64,000 bases of DNA from Metarhizium brunneum (taxonomy: Eukaryota; Ascomycota; Sordariomycetes; Hypocreales; Clavicipitaceae). A model generated the notes under the pieces. That model did not search any database. It had not been told where the DNA came from and saw only the letters and a program-made list of their open reading frames with translations. Position numbers and translations under genes: made by a program. Every line of letters starts with the position of its first letter. Positions within the stretch are counted from its first letter, which is position 1. Shown piece after piece: positions 1-12,712 of the stretch. The stretch is taken from contig NC_089428.1 of assembly GCF_013426205.1 (NCBI RefSeq), positions 744,001 through 808,000 on the forward strand. The letters run 5' to 3'.

Positions 1-149
1 CGTCTTCGCAATTGGACGGAAAACGGGATTTGGTCAAATTGATGCCTTGGTCCAAGACCTGAACCCCCGTCTTTCTCTTTGGGTCGCGGTAACCGGATCG
101 TCATGCATCATGCACAATCCGAGCTTCTCCAAACTGATGCCAATTTCGG

Positions 150-746
150 TCAGACTGCGTACGGGCGAAGCAGGAGGTAGGGAACAAAACCTTGGGCACT
201 GTACGCCAACTGCGTGGCATGCGTGCAAGTTTCCATTACAAACGCCCAGAAAACCTGCATCTCCTCAACTCCGGTTTTCGCAAGAGTTGGCTCATCACAA
301 TGTCCATCCGCCACTACCGAGGCCGAGAACCAAATAAATAAACCCTTCCTGAATTCCCACCACTTGGGCCAGAAGCCCGCCATTCCAGTGACAGAGCCGT
401 TTTCAGGGTCAACAAGAATATTCTCTCCCGAGAAATCCGCACACGCAAACATTATGCAGTAATTGTCAGAGGGCACGTTGCTATATTTAGCCGCCAATTC
501 AGGTCGTGGACAGTCCTTGACAGGGGCAACAAGGAAGTCGTTGAACTCGGCAAGAGAAGCGAATGGTCCATGTAGACGTGTTGTCTGGTCGATGGTCATG
601 CAGGACCTCCAGAAGGGTCCAATCCACCCAGAGCCAGACGCGCGAAGGCGGTAAGGCGGTGCGGCGGTTGTAGTCGGCATTCCCTGCCTCGTATCGTGTA
701 TGAAAATGAAAGAAACAAAGATGTAAGGTGTAGCTGAAGGTACCAA
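150..746 (-). pseudogene. Aminoglycoside phosphotransferase-like (APH) relic
   Basis: The reading frame resembles the C-terminal half of a fungal APH/choline-kinase-fold phosphotransferase. A 'HGPFASLAEFNDFL' stretch matches the usual GPF..S..EF..FL segment. It is followed by 'CADFSGENILVDPENG', corresponding to the catalytic H-x-D-x-x-x-x-N loop, and by 'MAGFWPKWWEFRKG', corresponding to the AGWYPxYWEY segment. Two defects are visible. The loop His is Cys (the catalytic Asp and Asn remain). The segment that normally reads 'xxDWExAG' goes straight from 'VTG' to 'MAG', so the Mg-binding Asp is gone. The N-terminal ATP-binding lobe is not evident upstream. I therefore call it a decayed fragment. 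A divergent non-kinase member with an unseen upstream exon is the alternative. Confidence 0.55.
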
Positions 747-1060
747 CTCCTACCGACAAGGATACTCTTGATCGTGTTCCCACTTTCCACGTGGCTCATG
801 ACTATAAGCGGGTCGGTTCTGGCACTTGCAATTCACGATTGAAAATCCTGATACTACCATTCAAGACAAGTAAAAAGGTTCGCAGAGCTGCTAGTCCTAG
901 TATACAAAACCTCTCCTCCCTAGACTTCTTGCCAACTTTTTTCTTTCCTTAGTCACCTTTTATCTTCATTTATTGGCATATTTTAAGAACCTTTATTGGT
1001 CTTGCTCATCTCTTGTATCTTTCTACACCACTTCACCCTCCCTCTTGTCTTAATCGCCTT
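747..1060. other. Intergenic, no gene seen
   Basis: A T/C-rich stretch between the APH relic and the snoRNA pair. I see no convincing coding sequence or RNA here. Confidence 0.5.
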
Positions 1061-1136
1061 GTGCCTCAGTTCTTTAACGGGATAACAGCTTGTTATTCTG
1101 TTATAGACCCTGTGGTCTCGTTTCATCATTGGCATC
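1061..1136 (-). ncRNA. Candidate C/D-box snoRNA, copy 1
   Basis: Read on the minus strand there is a perfect C box ATGATGA (1123-1129) and a D box CTGA (1066-1069), 64 nt end to end. The flanks TGCC and GGCA form a 4-bp terminal stem that closes the kink-turn. This is the size and layout of a fungal C/D-box 2'-O-methylation guide. The segment just upstream of the D box (complement of 1070-1093) is almost the same in copy 2, as expected for a guide. It contains AAGCTGTTATCCC, complementary with a bulge to the conserved GGGAUAAC.GGCUUGU of large-subunit rRNA. That duplex would sit further from the D box than the +5 rule wants, so the target is left open. C' and D' boxes are not clear. Confidence 0.55.
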
Positions 1137-1261
1137 TGTTTAATACGACTTTCTGAGCTGTTCACACCGGTGATGAGACAGTGCCCAGAGCGGAACCCAC
1201 TCAGCCAAGGCTGATAAAGCGAAAAAAAAAAAAAAAAAACAGAAAAAAAAAAATCGCCGGA

Positions 1262-1338
1262 ATACCTCAGTTCTTTGAGGGGATAACAGCTTGCTATCCT
1301 TTTATAAACCCGTGTGATCTCGATTCATCACCTGCATC
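1262..1338 (-). ncRNA. Candidate C/D-box snoRNA, copy 2
   Basis: This is a diverged paralogue of the copy at 1061-1136. On the minus strand it has a C box GTGATGA (1325-1331) and a D box CTGA (1267-1270), 65 nt end to end. A short ATGC/GTAT terminal stem is possible with one G-U pair. Between the boxes it keeps the CGAGAxCACA.GG and CAAGCTGTTATCCC..xAAAGAA blocks of copy 1, while the linkers differ. Conservation of the boxes and two internal blocks, with drift between them, fits selection on an RNA rather than a recent duplication. No host gene is apparent; the pair may be processed from one noncoding transcript. Confidence 0.55.
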
Positions 1339-1393
1339 TGTTTGCTGAAGAAAGCTGACACCTTCTGAGCTGTTTAGAGCAGTGATGATACGC

Positions 1394-2585
1394 GTGCTAT
1401 CCCTCCGAGGTCAACCTCGGCAGCCTGGAATGAAGCAGGTGGTGGCACCAGCGATGGTTTATATACTCGGGCCTTGTAGGATGGATTTTGGCGCCAACTC
1501 TGCAAGGTTCGGCTAGCAGACGTAGTAAATGCTACTGCAAAGCTTGACAGGTCTGGCTACACTAGCGATTTCGAATTGCGCAATGGCGCATGTTGGCCAA
1601 GATGAGCGAAATGAGTCAAGATTGGTATCAGGACGGACCGCGTCAGGCACCAAAAGTTCCCGGCTTCACTCTGCCAGACGCCGTGACGTCTTACTCTCAC
1701 TCCCCTGTCGCTGACAGCAAGGACAATGCAGGAAACCATCAGCAGCCTGCCGTTCCGAGGTTCGACAGAGTTGGGCAAGGAGTCGGCAAGCCTGTCTTGT
1801 CCACTACCTATACGTGGACTGTTACAAATCTGTCGATTGTTCGTCTGTCAGCTTGGCCAGGTATCCGGCTGTTGCGCTATGTGGTATACCGCAGTATATG
1901 CGTGTATACTTGGTGGCAAGATGACTTTTGCCTCTGACTGTAAGTAGAGCCAGGCGTGACACCAACACGTCACGGCGACTGCTGCGCCAGATTTCCACCC
2001 AAGTCCGTGAGATGGCGCGCTCCATGATGCGCTTCTAGAGATGATGTAGACTATTTGTAATTTTTTGCCCACTTATTTAGTTGCCAACGGGTTATGCTTC
2101 ACGCATCAGCGTCATGTACAGGCGGGCAATAGACAATACAGCTTCCCTCCGACTATTGATGCTTTCCCCAGAGCGGGCGGCCTCTCTCAAGTTACGTGCA
2201 TATCCACGGGGACAATGACTACATATACTTGCCCTGGATGGGCCTTAGCTTGGTAGAACAAGATCAATTTGCACTTGAAAGGACCTCACACTCTCACACA
2301 AACCTGGCCCTCGTGGCAACTTCACACCATACGCTATAGCTCACTTGTACTAGCCGAACATGACGACGAGACACGGCACAGGCAACATGCATCATCATGA
2401 TATCAATCTATTCCAAAACCCATCAAAAAAGCCAGCTGACAATCCAACACTGTCGGGAATCTCAAGCCACAATCATAGAGTATCGTAGAGTATCGCAACG
2501 CCATAAAAGTAAAATAAAAAAACTCCATATCCCAATCCCATGCGTGAAATACATCAAAAAAGGGCCACCGCCATGAATCAGGCAC
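1394..2585. other. Intergenic, no gene supported
   Basis: Several open frames of 60-115 codons occur (for example 1590-1937 on the plus strand). None has a recognisable domain, and no splice-linked continuation could be built. The last 150 bases are A/T-rich and are probably the 3'UTR and terminator of gdhA. Confidence 0.4.
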
Positions 2586-4341
<1,756 letters not shown>

Positions 4342-6743
4342 CGTGTCTACTTGTTCTCAAAGAGGATATTGTATGAAGATTGATAAAGACGGGGATGAGA
4401 TACGCGGTGACGGATGATGCAAAGGTGGTCGGGGGAGGGAGAGGGAAGAAGAGGGTAGGGCAGTTGGACCTTCCAACGGGACACAGCAGAACCTTATATG
4501 TTCATGTCCAACCCCAAACTCTTGATAGCTCCGAGTAAGAACACGCCGGTATGGCTTTACACACCCTCCCCCCCGCCCTCTCTCTCGGTGAATCGGAGCA
4601 AACAGCCACACACTTCTTGTTTGTGTCCCTTGGTGTCTTGAGCGTATCGGGCCGCACGCTCAGGGCATTGTCCAGGGTCCGCCAAGCTTTCCTGGACGAA
4701 TATCCTGACTGGTGACCGACAGCGGTGGGCGCATCTCGAGCAGTGAGCACCCATCTTGTCCATCAAAACCTGTATGAGACGTTACCTCCTTCTCCTCCTC
4801 CTTCTCCCAACCGCAGCACCCTCCGAAAGTCGCTCGTCCCAAGTCGCCACGCCCGAAAGCCCACGCTGGCGGGCGACGCGAAATTCGGCAGCGAAAGGAG
4901 GAGGGGACGGGGGGCGTCTCCCGGAAGCAATAAGCTTCTCGCGCTGGATGCGTGGCGCACGACTCCATAGATAGATAGCCGTCGCCGTGGATCCGCACCA
5001 GAACGTCTTATCAGTGACGTCTCCATTCTCCCCATTTCCATGGCCGTCGGGTGCTCGGTATGGGAGGCCGGGTGATACCAGTAGTAGCACCACATAGTAC
5101 TCCGTAGCACATGCATAATTTCATAAACGAGACAAGACGTGTGTGTGTGTGCGCGCGGCCGAGAAAAGGCGCGCAAATCACCGCAAGCCAAATGGCCTGG
5201 TGCCCGGTTCTCCATGGCGATCAAGGGCCTCATCTCGCATGCAGGCAGCCTGTCCCCGGGCGAACCAGGCAGCCACTGTCGACATTTCAGCCGCCATTGC
5301 TGGACAATGTAGCGAAACGTTGACTTGGCCCGACATTCGTGGTCGCACCGCGCCGTGTCACGCACTCGGACGCGGCCGCTGCTCGCAACCACTTCATCAG
5401 CTCACCATCCGTCTGTCCATGGCGCGTCCAGCCGTCGAGCTCGCCAATGCGCATTTCATTGTAAAACCACCCGACGAGTCACGGCCATCTGAAATCGAAA
5501 AACTTGGCAGGACCTTTATCTTCGCGCCCCATGCCCCTGCGTCGGTTGATTGGGCCTCTCCTGCACACCGGATTGGCCGCCTTACCTATTCCTGTTGACA
5601 GATTCGATTGCGTCTCCAGATTGGCGTCCCTGGGCTGCGGCCAATCAGCGCCCGCCCGACAAACAGATTAGTCTACCCAGGCAAAAAGAGCTTCAATCGT
5701 GTCTCTGGCTCCTTTTAGCGTCGGCCAGCTGCGCTCGCGTCGGGAATGCTCCGTCTCCAGACGCCATGAGGCATCCCTGACGAAACATCCGGATCCAGAC
5801 GACTTTCATTCTGGTCGGTGCCCCCCCCACCTCGAGAGTTATTATTTCCTGAGGCAGCCTTCGCCGGTAACGGCCTCGGCCTTCCTGACACAGATCATGC
5901 CATCCCGACTCGACTCGACTCGTCCACGGGACAGCACACAACATGCCACAGGCGGTTCCAGATGGCAATAGCGCTGCACCGTCCTCTCGATACTGACAGC
6001 AGTGCACATGGCCATGCATCAATTCTTCACGAGGTGCGGCCTGGTCGTTTGCGTGCTTCATCTCCAGATCTGACCACATGCATGCACGTCGCCAAATGCG
6101 CCCCCACCACCCATGGAGGGTTCAAGCCAAGCCCAGGCCGAGGCACGCCATCCCATCATCATACACTTCCCTCAAAAAAAAAAAAAAAAACACCATGGTG
6201 CCATGAATCTGACGGTGCCCCTCTTTCACGAGTGATTTTCTTCATCCCACCACACAAAAAAAAAAAAAACCACTACGTCACTCCCTTCTTCTTCCGACTT
6301 GTTCCCCCTACCCATCGGCTGAAACGGCCGAGTCTGCCGGACCATGCCTCGTATGCCCGAGACAAGCGACATCGGCCTAGAAGACATGAGTTATCGCTTG
6401 CTTGTACTCGATTGAATTGAATAAATTTATTGCTCCTCGTAGCCGCACCCGCCATACCCATGCTACTTGGTCGCATGGCTGTCGCCAATGACCCTGAGGT
6501 CCTGCTCGCACTTGCGTCACCAACACCATCAGCACATTATGCACGCCACATCTGCCTGTCATTACTCGTCTCTTACAAAACTACTACTACAACAAGTTGC
6601 CGACGCAGCACAGCTTTCAATAATGTATGCAACACCAGTTGACATGTTTCGACATCCCGAGTGCCCTATCCCGGGCAGTGTTCCCTACTCCTCAACGCCG
6701 AACTGGTACAACCAACCAACCGAATAAAACACCCCACACGCTC
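4342..6743. other. Long intergenic region, no gene supported
   Basis: 2.4 kb between the gdhA start and the 3' end of the polymerase gene. It holds pyrimidine tracts, a GT microsatellite (about 5139-5152), two A-runs (about 6176-6190 and 6257-6270) and one ACTCCGTA motif at about 5099. The open frames on both strands lack domains and codon regularity. The part next to 4341 is presumably the gdhA promoter. Confidence 0.45.
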
Positions 6744-9700
6744 TCACCACATGGCGGCCGGGTCCATGTCGAACCGCGACAGGTCCTTGCCTGCATCTTC
6801 CAGATCCTTCTTTGCCTTCATCCTCATGTAGAAGATTGGACAATCCTTACTGCTACAGATAACCTCGCAATGCATGCTGCCCTGGCATCGCTGACACTGC
6901 GTCCATAATCGGCCGAATCGAACCTCGAGATCCGAAACCTTGTCCAGAGTCCTCTTGTACAGTTCGCCCACCCTGGGAGCGCAGTCTGAGCAAACAGCCC
7001 CATTGCTCTCGTGCTTGCCTGTAAGCGGCTTCTTGCAGCCCATGCATGTCTGTGTCTTTTTCGCAAATTTCATCAGCCCACCCACCGTCGGTGCCGCCAC
7101 AGATATTGTTCTCGTGTGATCTCCCGTCAGCAGCGTCCTCGCCTTGGTTTCGCCCAGGATAGGCTCGAATATACGTCCCAACGGTTTAGCTAGCTGGTTA
7201 TCCAGGTAGTATTTGGTATCAATAGGCACGTTATTCTCGAGGACATAGAGGGGATCCTCCGACTTCTCAAAGTTTTTGGCACCAGCAGCTCCACGAACCA
7301 TGACATAAGCAACGCGGTCTCCAAGCGCAGGAGCCGAACCAGCGTCACGCTTCTTCATTCGGTGAGCTAGTTCCACATGTGCTTGTTTGGCAGCGTAGTC
7401 GTCTTTTGTCAGAGCCTTGGTGATGACAAGCTTTGACATGTCCACTTTATTTTGTAACAAGTTGGCAATTGTGTCTTTGACGTATCTGGTGAATTGTTAG
7501 CTGGTTCCAGTAATACTGGCTTGGGGAGTACTAACTCTTGCGCACCACCAACATCCCGGTCAATCAGAATCATTCGGAGGACCTTTTCGATAACGGTCTG
7601 CACCAACAGACAGTTATCTCGCCGAACCGTCTCGATGCCCTTCGTGTCCATCTTGTCGTACTTCTCCGGCCTGGTCCAGTACAATCCGGCGTACCGCTTC
7701 TTGTTGATCAGCAGGTACGGAAAGTACACCTTCTCGAATTCAAGCTTGATTGGCTTAACAAACTTGGAAGACACATAGTGCGACGCTTCCTCGCCTAGCT
7801 TCATTGCCTCAGCCAAGTCCTTCGTGCCAAACTTGACCATGACGGAATCAGTATCACCGTAAATGACCTGAGCGTCGTGCGAGTATCCGTTGGCAATATT
7901 ATACTTCTTCTCCACTTCATCTTTTGTCCTTTCAATCATTTGCCTGCCGAAACTAGTCGTACTGCTGGCAATCTCAAGGCAGGGAAGTTTTCCCGTCGTA
8001 GCGCCTGTCAATCCATAGACGGAGTTGGCACTGATCTTTAACGCGAGCTGGCGACCGTTCAATACAGCTTTCTTGAACGGGTCTGTTTCCTGAGCCAACT
8101 CGCGCTTGGCCTGTTTACGAGCGGTTAACAGTTCTTCAAGAATCTGCGCTAGAAGCCCCTTGCGTTGTTTGGTTGTCACGAAGGTGTCTCCGTTGGGTGT
8201 GACGATGTAATCTTCGTCTTTAACCAAGCCAAATTTTTCAATCAGCTTCTTGTCTTTTACCAGTGTGGTATAGCATAGATTGTGTGCCTGAATAATACTC
8301 GGGTATAGGGACGCGAAATCCAGGGTGGCAATAGGCACATCGTAATAACCTCGGACAGGTTCGATAACGGTGGCACCTTCATACTGCTCGTCCGAGGCAT
8401 CAGCTCGGATATTAGGTATCACCAGTTTCTGTTCTAAAGCTTTGCGGAATAGCTGGCTCACAAACTTGATTTGTTGGCCGCGGGACAGTAAAAAGTTAAA
8501 GGGCACACCAGTAACTCTTGCCATTTCGGTATAGTTTTCCAGACATGAAAGCTTATCCATTAGTCGTTGTGGAAGATATGCGTCCTTTAAACAGTAGAGG
8601 GCTAAACGTCGTCTTGATTCTGGAGTACCGTTAAAAAGTTCAGTGATCATGGTGTGGTGCACATCTTCCTTTTGTTCGCCCAAAAAATGTGCGCACACAG
8701 AGTTGAGAGTATAACTTCGAAGATGATGATCTCGTTGAATCAATTGAAGTAAATCGAGCTGCAGTCGCCCGTTGGTGTTGGTGGCCTTGGTGTCTCGATT
8801 ACCAATTTGCTTACTCGAGAAATTTGTCTCCTTGACCCTAGACGGAACGCTGGGAAGACGAGACCAGTATTCAAAGCCACTGACTTTGAGATGCTTTGCT
8901 CTCTCCAATAAATAAGGAAAATCGAAGTTGGCAATATTGTACCCAATAATAATATCTGGATCGGCTCGAATTAGGAACTGCTGCCATTCGCTCAACATCC
9001 TGTCTTCCTTCTGATACTCTAGAATCTGCGTAGCTACAATGGAGCTTGTTGTATCCAGGCAAAAGACATTACGAATAAATGGCTTCTTCTCTCCATACTT
9101 TGTGACGACATTGGCGATTTGAATGACCGGGTCCTGGTTGGCTTCTGGGAAGATGCCTTTTCTGCCAGCACACTCGATGTCGAAAGATAAGATACGAAGT
9201 GGAGCCATCTTGGCCCATTTGCCTTCGGGTTTATGAGCAATCAAGTCGAGATATGGGACTTCCGCTTCGATCTGGCAGTTGGATTGTCTGAGGTTTTCGG
9301 GGACTATCTTGTATCGGGCCGCTGGCGCTTCGACCCATGCCATGCCTTGGACCTAATGGCACTTGGTTAGTTTTGCGCAAGTATTGCCAATATTCGCTTC
9401 AAATCTCACCTTGCAGTCCACCATGAATCGAAGGACATATTGGATATTGTCATATGTCCTGATGCCTTCTGTGACTCCCCACATGCCTTTCCAGTTCGCA
9501 TTTCCACTTTCTATAGTAGAGCGCACTCTATTTATAAATTTGGGGTCCGTGACCGTAACTTTGAGATAGGCGTGCTGCTCGTTGCCCGAGAAGCCATAAA
9601 TGTCTTCTCTGAAAAGTAGGGCGACCGAATGAATAGCGGGCTGATGCTGAGCGACCTGTCCCTCAAGGAAAGTCTTGAAATTACCGACATCGTGCGGTTG

Positions 9701-10165
9701 AAATAGAACCGGAGCACGGACATAGAGGTAATGTTTAAAGTCGGTGACGTGCAGCATCACTGAATAGCCTTGTTCCGAGACGCCGAATAACTTGACAGTC
9801 GCTTTGCCACCATGCAAGGTTCCTTCTTCAGCTTCAATAGACTGGAAACACAGGCTATCGCGCTGGGGCTCAAAGTCGACAACTGGTGGGCGGTCCCATG
9901 CCTGATCCTTCTCGGCATTGCTGCGCTTCAGGTCTGAGATGTCTTGGCTCAGCTTCTCCAAGACCTCGGTCTCAAAGGCACTTTTTGGCTGGCTCGATCC
10001 AGGCTTTGCCTTGGGATCTCTTTGGAAGCCTGTGAATCTGGCCGCCGGTGATGATGAAAAGATATCGGTCCTACGCTTTTTGGCTGAGCCTGGCGTTGAT
10101 GGCGGAATGTTCTGGCGGGTGCCTGCCTCGCCTAGCACCCGCTTCTGGGGCAGGACTGAGGTCAT
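6744..10165 (-). CDS. POL3: DNA polymerase delta catalytic subunit
   Basis: Replicative B-family polymerase that synthesises and proofreads the lagging strand with PCNA in the nucleus. Exons 10165-9410, 9352-7536 and 7485-6744 join in phase to 1104 aa, matching the family (yeast about 1097). Exonuclease motifs: 'SFDIECAG' (Asp near 310), '[14 protein letters not shown]' (near 396) and '[12 protein letters not shown]' (near 509). Polymerase motifs: A '[10 protein letters not shown]' (near 597), B '[13 protein letters not shown]' and C '[13 protein letters not shown]' (near 752). The C-terminus has CysA ('CMGCKKPL...CSDC') and the iron-sulphur CysB ('CQRCQ...C...C'). The N-terminus (about 1-100) is disordered and basic ('SAKKRR'). 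All catalytic acids are present. Both introns are under 60 nt. Confidence 0.97.
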
Positions 10166-10447
10166 GATGGATGCGACGTATGCTGTGAATGAGATGTAGC
10201 CAGGTTGCTTGGACCTTCAGATCAATGCCCTGGTGAGGTCTTTGGCTGCACAGTCAGTCAATGGCAAGGTCGCATGTGGTGGGATTGCTGGCGAAGTACT
10301 CGTAGTATGGGGGCATTTTGAGTGTCCACGAAAACGCGTCTCGAGACCGTGACGTGACGGACCCACGTTAAGTTTAATGGTTTGGCACGTGACTTGGTGC
10401 GACGTGAAAGTGCCGCCGTGTCAGGGAGGCGCCAAAGAGGTAGTACT

Positions 10448-10471
10448 AGTACGGAGTACGTACTCCGTACT
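10448..10471. repeat. 24-bp perfect palindrome in an intergenic region
   Basis: The left arm AGTACGGAGTAC is followed at once by its exact reverse complement, with no spacer. It lies about 280 bp upstream of the polymerase delta start, between that gene and the divergent gene at 11100. Each arm holds the ACTCCGTA motif that recurs elsewhere between genes in this window. It could form a cruciform or bind a dimeric protein. Confidence 0.9.
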
Positions 10472-11099
10472 GGCCCCGCTGTTTCCCTGCTAGCTCCTCT
10501 ATGTACCGAGTACGGATTAGCGTGGTCAAGCTGACAGACAACACCAGGTACCGTGCACATGGCCTGGTCCTTCCCTGTCTGCCGTGGCAGCTCCTGCTCA
10601 TCCCGCCTGTCACCTGTCCACAATCAGCCAACACGGAAAGGCCAAACATCCAAGACCTTGCTCACAACCCATGTCACGGATGCACAGGCTCGACAAGAGA
10701 CAACAACGTTGGACGGCTGTGTGCCAATCATGTCGGCCGGAGTCCCTTCGGAGTTTTTGAAGCGTTGTCGAATTCCTCATTCCCGATAATTGTCGCTCTC
10801 CCAAGCCTCGCCAACTTACTCACAAAGCCAGCTCCGTCCGCATTCATGCCACCCGCGCCCATGATCAGCTTTCACCCCCATTTGCTGCTCCTGGCCAACG
10901 ACGAGTCACAAGCTCAGCCCGACGCCCCATGCTCTCATGCCAATAAATTGACTCGGGTCCGATAAAACGCGCCCCAGACTGCGGACCTCTGTGCTCCTGG
11001 GAGTGCGAAGCTCCTCTTTGTAAACGTATAACCATGTTGTGTCCCCCGTCCGATGCTGCCGGACCTCACCATGTAATGTGATTCTGATCTCGCCGAGAC
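10472..11099. other. Intergenic, divergent promoter side
   Basis: No gene supported. The frame at 10501-10965 on the plus strand has no recognisable domain. This stretch presumably carries the promoter of the gene at 11100. Confidence 0.4.
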
Positions 11100-12237
11100 A
11101 TGTCCTCTGAGGAAACTGTCAACAAGGAGATGGATCCTCAGACACAAAGCCGCCTTTTCCTGTTGCCCGTCGAGATACGTCGGCACACGTATTCTTTCGT
11201 CGTCGAGGAGGGTGTTCACGTCTACCTCCGTAATGGCCGCATTTGCATGTCGACATGCATCACTCCGCAGCCCAGCAACGACTACTTCTGCTTCGACCGT
11301 CAGTCATCGGGAGACCCTCCTCGTGATGTTTGGGCTCGTCGACTGGGTTCATCTTGGGCCTCGCACTGGAGATGCGAGGAAGTTGCGCTTGGCTTGGACG
11401 TGGACCGCATTAATCTTATTGCTGACCGCGATCCGACAAGGGCATTGATGCAGTCTTGCAAGAGAATGTAAATGATGCTATAGGAGGACGGTCGTGCTGT
11501 TGGTCATCCACTGATCCATTTATAGATATGGCGAGGTTGCAGGCTTGATAGCTGAAAAGTCCGTTTTACACATCACCGAACTCGCGACCCTTGACCAGCT
11601 TTTGAAAGGAGATGACGACAAATCACGTTTGTTTACCGACAGTATACTGTTTAGCTCATTTACTGGCGTGAGAAGACTTCGTCTCGCCTTCCGCCTTCCG
11701 CTGCAAGTCTACAAGATGATTGAGCTGCAATGCAAGCAGCGAAAATTCCCGCCTTGCCCACACAACAAGCTGCCTTCCACCATGTGGAAGGGCATATGGC
11801 CAGCAATCGCTCAACTCCAGCACCTCCGTTCGCTCGATGTCTATATCGACCATGACTCTGAAGCATCCTGGACATTGGTCGATGAAGCCACCATACTCTC
11901 GCCTTTGCTGCCGCTCTGCCAGCATTCCCACTTCAGCACCACCGTTCACGTCCCGGTACTACCGCCGCCACAGGACACGGAGGAGGACTCCGGTTCCTCG
12001 ACAGAGGACTCACTATCCTTGTTGGACATACGAAGGTTCATCAGACAAAGATTCTTCCCCGAGCAAAGACAAGATGGTACCCATGGCATAGTCTACGAAG
12101 ACGACGCCAACAACATGTTTCGCGACCCAGGCCCATCTGCCGACGAGCTGACTCGGACTGCTGAATTGACGATGCACCTCTGGCTGCATGGTGTTGAGCT
12201 TGACTATCTTGCCATGAGTAGGGGGCTTGGGTGGTAA
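11100..12237 (+). CDS. DUF7730-like fungal protein, function unknown
   Basis: Two exons, 11100-11467 and 11526-12237, joined in phase (AGA AT|A TAT GGC), give 359 aa. The N-terminal 'RLFLLPVEIRRHTYSFVVEEGVHVYLR' (about residues 17-43) resembles the F-box-like 'LLPxEIRxxIY' opening of a large family of uncharacterised fungal proteins (DUF7730). A 'VRRLRLAF' and 'LQHLRSLDVYI' pair in the second half looks like leucine-rich strands. The end is acidic. The 58-nt intron is bounded by GTAAAT and TATAG, and its splicing restores the conserved 'RIYGEVAG' stretch. Such genes are often lineage-specific and multicopy. No biochemical role is known to me. The ORF is intact. Confidence 0.65.
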
Positions 12238-12514
12238 GTGCTGACTGCCTTGGTAATTATTCACACTACGATGCTATGAGACAAGACCGCATTACTGGAG
12301 TTTTCTTAGTTCTGGAAATCATGGATACCTGATGGGAGGAAATTTACTAGGAGTAGAATGCAGAAAATATACTACACTCAACTCACGTGAGGTATTCCAC
12401 TTACGTCCACTGCTCCTATCCTAAACCTCCTGTCAAGCCTCCTCCTCCTCGCTATTCTCGCCCTGCGCTCTCGGTGCAGACACGTCACGCAGCCTCTTAA
12501 CCCCCAGCTCCTCT

Positions 12515-12712
12515 TCAACAGCCTCTTGGGCTCATTATACTCTACAAGCGTTCCCGTACCCAACACGGCAACCCTTGCGAAGGCCATCACCCACTGCAAC
12601 TTCTGCGCTATGACGATAATGGTCCATCCGTCGAACCACATCCGCAGAACATCATACATAATCTCACTCGTTGCATTGTCCTTGCAACCAACAGTCATAC
12701 CAAGTAGCAAGA
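12515..12712 (-). pseudogene. ABC transporter (ABCC-type) NBD2 fragment, broken
   Basis: On the minus strand the frame reads 'DNATSEIMYDVLRMWF', 'GWTIIVIAQKL' and 'ARVAVLGTGTLVEYNEPKRLL'. This corresponds to the D-loop, H-loop strand and C-terminal end of the second nucleotide-binding domain of ABCC multidrug transporters (usual form: DEATS, TxIAVAHRL, DRVAVLxxGRLVE..P..LL). The H-loop His is Gln, and the Glu of the Walker B/D-loop region is not recognisable. Upstream, where the LSxGQ signature should lie, I find only frame-shifted traces, and no transmembrane domains precede it. This is a small remnant of a dead transporter gene. Confidence 0.6.

Larger units (their letters stand above)
1061..1393. 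repeat. Two diverged direct repeats carrying the snoRNA candidates
   Basis: Positions about 1061-1178 and 1262-1393 are two direct copies of one unit. Each holds CCTCAGTTCTTT..., GGGATAACAGCTTG, GCATCTGTT, TTCTGAGCTGTT and GTGATGA in the same order. The repeat extends beyond the snoRNA itself: the TTCTGAGCTGTT...GTGATGA block lies outside the C box. A poly-A run (about 1222-1251, interrupted once) separates the two copies. Confidence 0.7.
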
